Below, in pieces: positions 62,262 through 64,000 of a stretch of DNA of 64,000 nucleotides (within the stretch, counting starts at the first letter, position 1; every line of letters begins with the position of its first letter). Position numbers and translations under genes: made by a program. The notes beneath the pieces were generated by a model. The model made no database searches, was not told where the DNA came from, and was given only the letters and a program-made list of their open reading frames with translations. Source of the stretch: Athripsodes cinereus (lineage: Eukaryota > Arthropoda > Insecta > Trichoptera > Leptoceridae); contig OX388317.1 in NCBI GenBank assembly GCA_947579605.1, positions 24,943,384-25,007,383 on the forward strand, written 5' to 3'.

Positions 62262-62945
62262 TAGTGAGTACGTAAGGGTAGTAGCAGAATTAACTACATC
62301 GTAACGCGTTTCTAGAGAGTACGTAACGATCATTTTGACAACTCAAGTGGTTAGTTGTGTGTTAATGCGTAGTTTATTAAACTACCACTTTACCGTCGCG
62401 TTTAGTTGTAGTTAACCTTCGTCTATGTGTAATGTGTATGTATTTTAGAGCTGTCAAAGATGCGCGCGCTTTGTTATTTGTTTTATCGTTATTGTAACGT
62501 TTTAAATATTAAATTAAATATTAAAATAATTAAATTTTAATTGAAAATAAAAATGCATCGACGATTATATTTATTGCTTGAAGCCAGTCGCTTTTTTTAC
62601 AAAGAAAACAATACTTACATGATATTGAATTGATTTACTAATTAAATTTTAATGTTGCACGAACCTTCCGCACGACAACCCAAATTGGCGGCAAATGCCA
62701 AATGTGTCAAAATTGCAGTAAAATGTCATAGATAAAGATTAAAAAAACGCAAATTTCATATTTTTTGTGTTAGCTGTTGGCAAGCTTTGCTATTTCCGGC
62801 TAGAAAATAAACTACATAATATTTAGTCGTTAGTTACTCGCTCTAACTAAAAAGTAGTTTATTTTGCGTTACGGTGTAGTTAGATGTGGTTAGTTAAATG
62901 TGCGTTACTTGCGCTGTAGCATAAATTACGTACTCAGTACCCTGG
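62262..62945. mobile_element. Terminal-inverted-repeat element, about 680 bp, no ORF
   Basis: 'gggtagtgagtacgtaa' at the left faces 'ttacgtactcagtaccctgg' at the right; 'taactacatcgtaacgcg' faces 'gcgttacggtgtagtta'. The interior is AT-rich and non-coding, so it is a non-autonomous DNA element. Confidence 0.7.
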
Positions 62946-62999
62946 TCTTTATTTATGTATGATGTTGTTTTTTCGGATTTGGTTAGTCTTGACGTTGTG

Positions 63000-63268
63000 A
63001 CTCTTCTTCTTCTTCTTTCTGTGCCATGTCAGGTCCCCCCGACGTTGGCGATCACTCCGGCGAAAACCTCCCTGTCCTGTGCTGCTCTGAACAGGTCATC
63101 CACTGTCCAGATTCCGGTCCACTCCCTAATGTTGCGCAGCCAGGACATCTGCTTTATGCCAACTCTGATGATGAAGTAACTTACCTTACCTTTGTTTTGA
63201 CTCTGCTGATGGAGTAACTTTTTAAATGTAATGGGCTCTTGCGGTGATTTTTCCACAAAACGGCGCAT
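63000..63268 (-). pseudogene. RTE-type LINE reverse-transcriptase C-terminus
   Basis: The minus frame has GIKQMSWLRNIREWTGIWTV, DDLFRAAQDREVFAGVIANV and GGT-stop, matching 14170-14532. The 3' end is 'gacctgacatggcacagaaa' plus gaagaagaagaag. Upstream coding is broken. Confidence 0.75.
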
Positions 63269-63924
63269 CTCAAAAAAAGTCTAGTTATTATTTTTATTAT
63301 TATTTTGAAGATGACTTTCATCAGAGACGAAACATCAAGACGAAGGATGGAGTCAAACCAAACGCTGTAAACCCCGAAAAAACAACGTCATGTATAAAAA
63401 AATAATATGTTAGTCTTATATTTAGCCATTAAAAGGACGCTAGTCACCTCATTTTTTTTGTAAATAAGTACTATTTTATTTTGTAATGCGATGAAATTTA
63501 CTAGTCTCTTGAGTGTATCAAAAAAAATCTTTATGTGTGAAAAGAATACACGAGACCTTTGAGCCTTTTATGCATTCCTGTGGAACGGAGCCAACTAGGC
63601 TGGATACTGCTGTGTTCCGCTAACTGACGCCAGGATCCATAGTGGAGGTGGCCAAGAGGGCCTTGGACTTAACTTTTAGGTTCATGGTAGTTCATTACTG
63701 CGTTGTTTATAACTGTACCTTTATAATGTTTGTAGTTGCTTGCCTCGATACAGCCTAGTGAGGCTACTGCGGGTGCTGATTGCATAGTCCTTATCACTTT
63801 GCTAGTCCTTCTCATATTAATTTGGTGTTTTATTTATTTATTCCTTCTTTACTGTTCACGACGGCGATTTTGGCCGACCGGCCCTTCAGGCCTCCCAATG
63901 GCCCGCCCGTGAGGACAATTTTGG
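63269..63924. other. Right-end spacer
   Basis: Parts with higher GC (63570-63680, 63860-63920; 'cgacggcgattttggccgac', 'caggcctcccaatggcccgc') look like the end of a further LINE, continuing into the fragment below. No complete gene. Confidence 0.45.
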
Positions 63925-64000
63925 TTTGAATGTGTGGATAAATAGGAGTTAACGACTCCTGAGGTATCCGGGTGTGTGGTGGATCTTTCTTCAACGTTCA
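63925..64000 (+). mobile_element. LINE 3'-end fragment (family of 36085-36610)
   Basis: 'ggataaataggagttaacga' and 'ctcctgaggtatccgg' match the hairpin-bearing 3' end at 36555-36590. It is cut by the window edge. Confidence 0.55.

Overview
The window looks like insect nuclear DNA: strongly AT-rich, intron-like, and full of MITEs, tRNA-derived SINEs, 5'-truncated LINEs and one LTR retrotransposon. No protein-coding gene is complete. A winged insect such as a moth or another repeat-rich insect would fit, but nothing here fixes the order.

The cellular content is a one-way array of 21 short terminal exons, all on the + strand, from 4107 to 61963. Each starts at an AG acceptor, is open in the same phase, encodes one FLYWCH-type C2H2 zinc finger (WxC-x5to7-C ... 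HxH), and ends at a stop about 70-94 codons later. This is the architecture of the variable 3' part of modifier of mdg4, mod(mdg4), where a shared BTB-domain 5' part is spliced (in Drosophila partly trans-spliced) to one of many FLYWCH 3' exons. The shared 5' exons are not in the window, so the locus assignment rests on architecture. Every exon is 3n+2 nt long with a pyrimidine first, so a 5' exon ending in G would always give Ala or Val at the joint.

Layout: 1-4106, foldback elements and a LINE remnant. 4107-18119, exons 1-8 (KPLLMLNGYTY subfamily), including a recent exon 2/exon 3 segmental duplication and a decayed ninth copy near 16345-16967. 18120-29356, an 11-kb exon-free block with a 7.7-kb LTR retrotransposon at 20416-28090: minus strand, tRNA-Lys primer site, a Gag-like ORF only, and a jockey-type LINE nested in one LTR. 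29357-33505, exons 9-11. 35723-46231, exons 12-16 (HWCCSTHNNKGC subfamily). 47922, the divergent exon 17. 54131-61963, exons 18-21 (LLLIDGYSYS subfamily); exon 21 lies behind eight copies of a 179-bp tandem repeat. The rest is repeats up to 64000.

Exon order follows subfamily, as expected if the array grew by local duplication while transposons filled the spaces. In the mod(mdg4) model only one finger is used per mRNA, so the array would be a menu of alternative DNA- or protein-binding C-termini rather than a set of separate genes.
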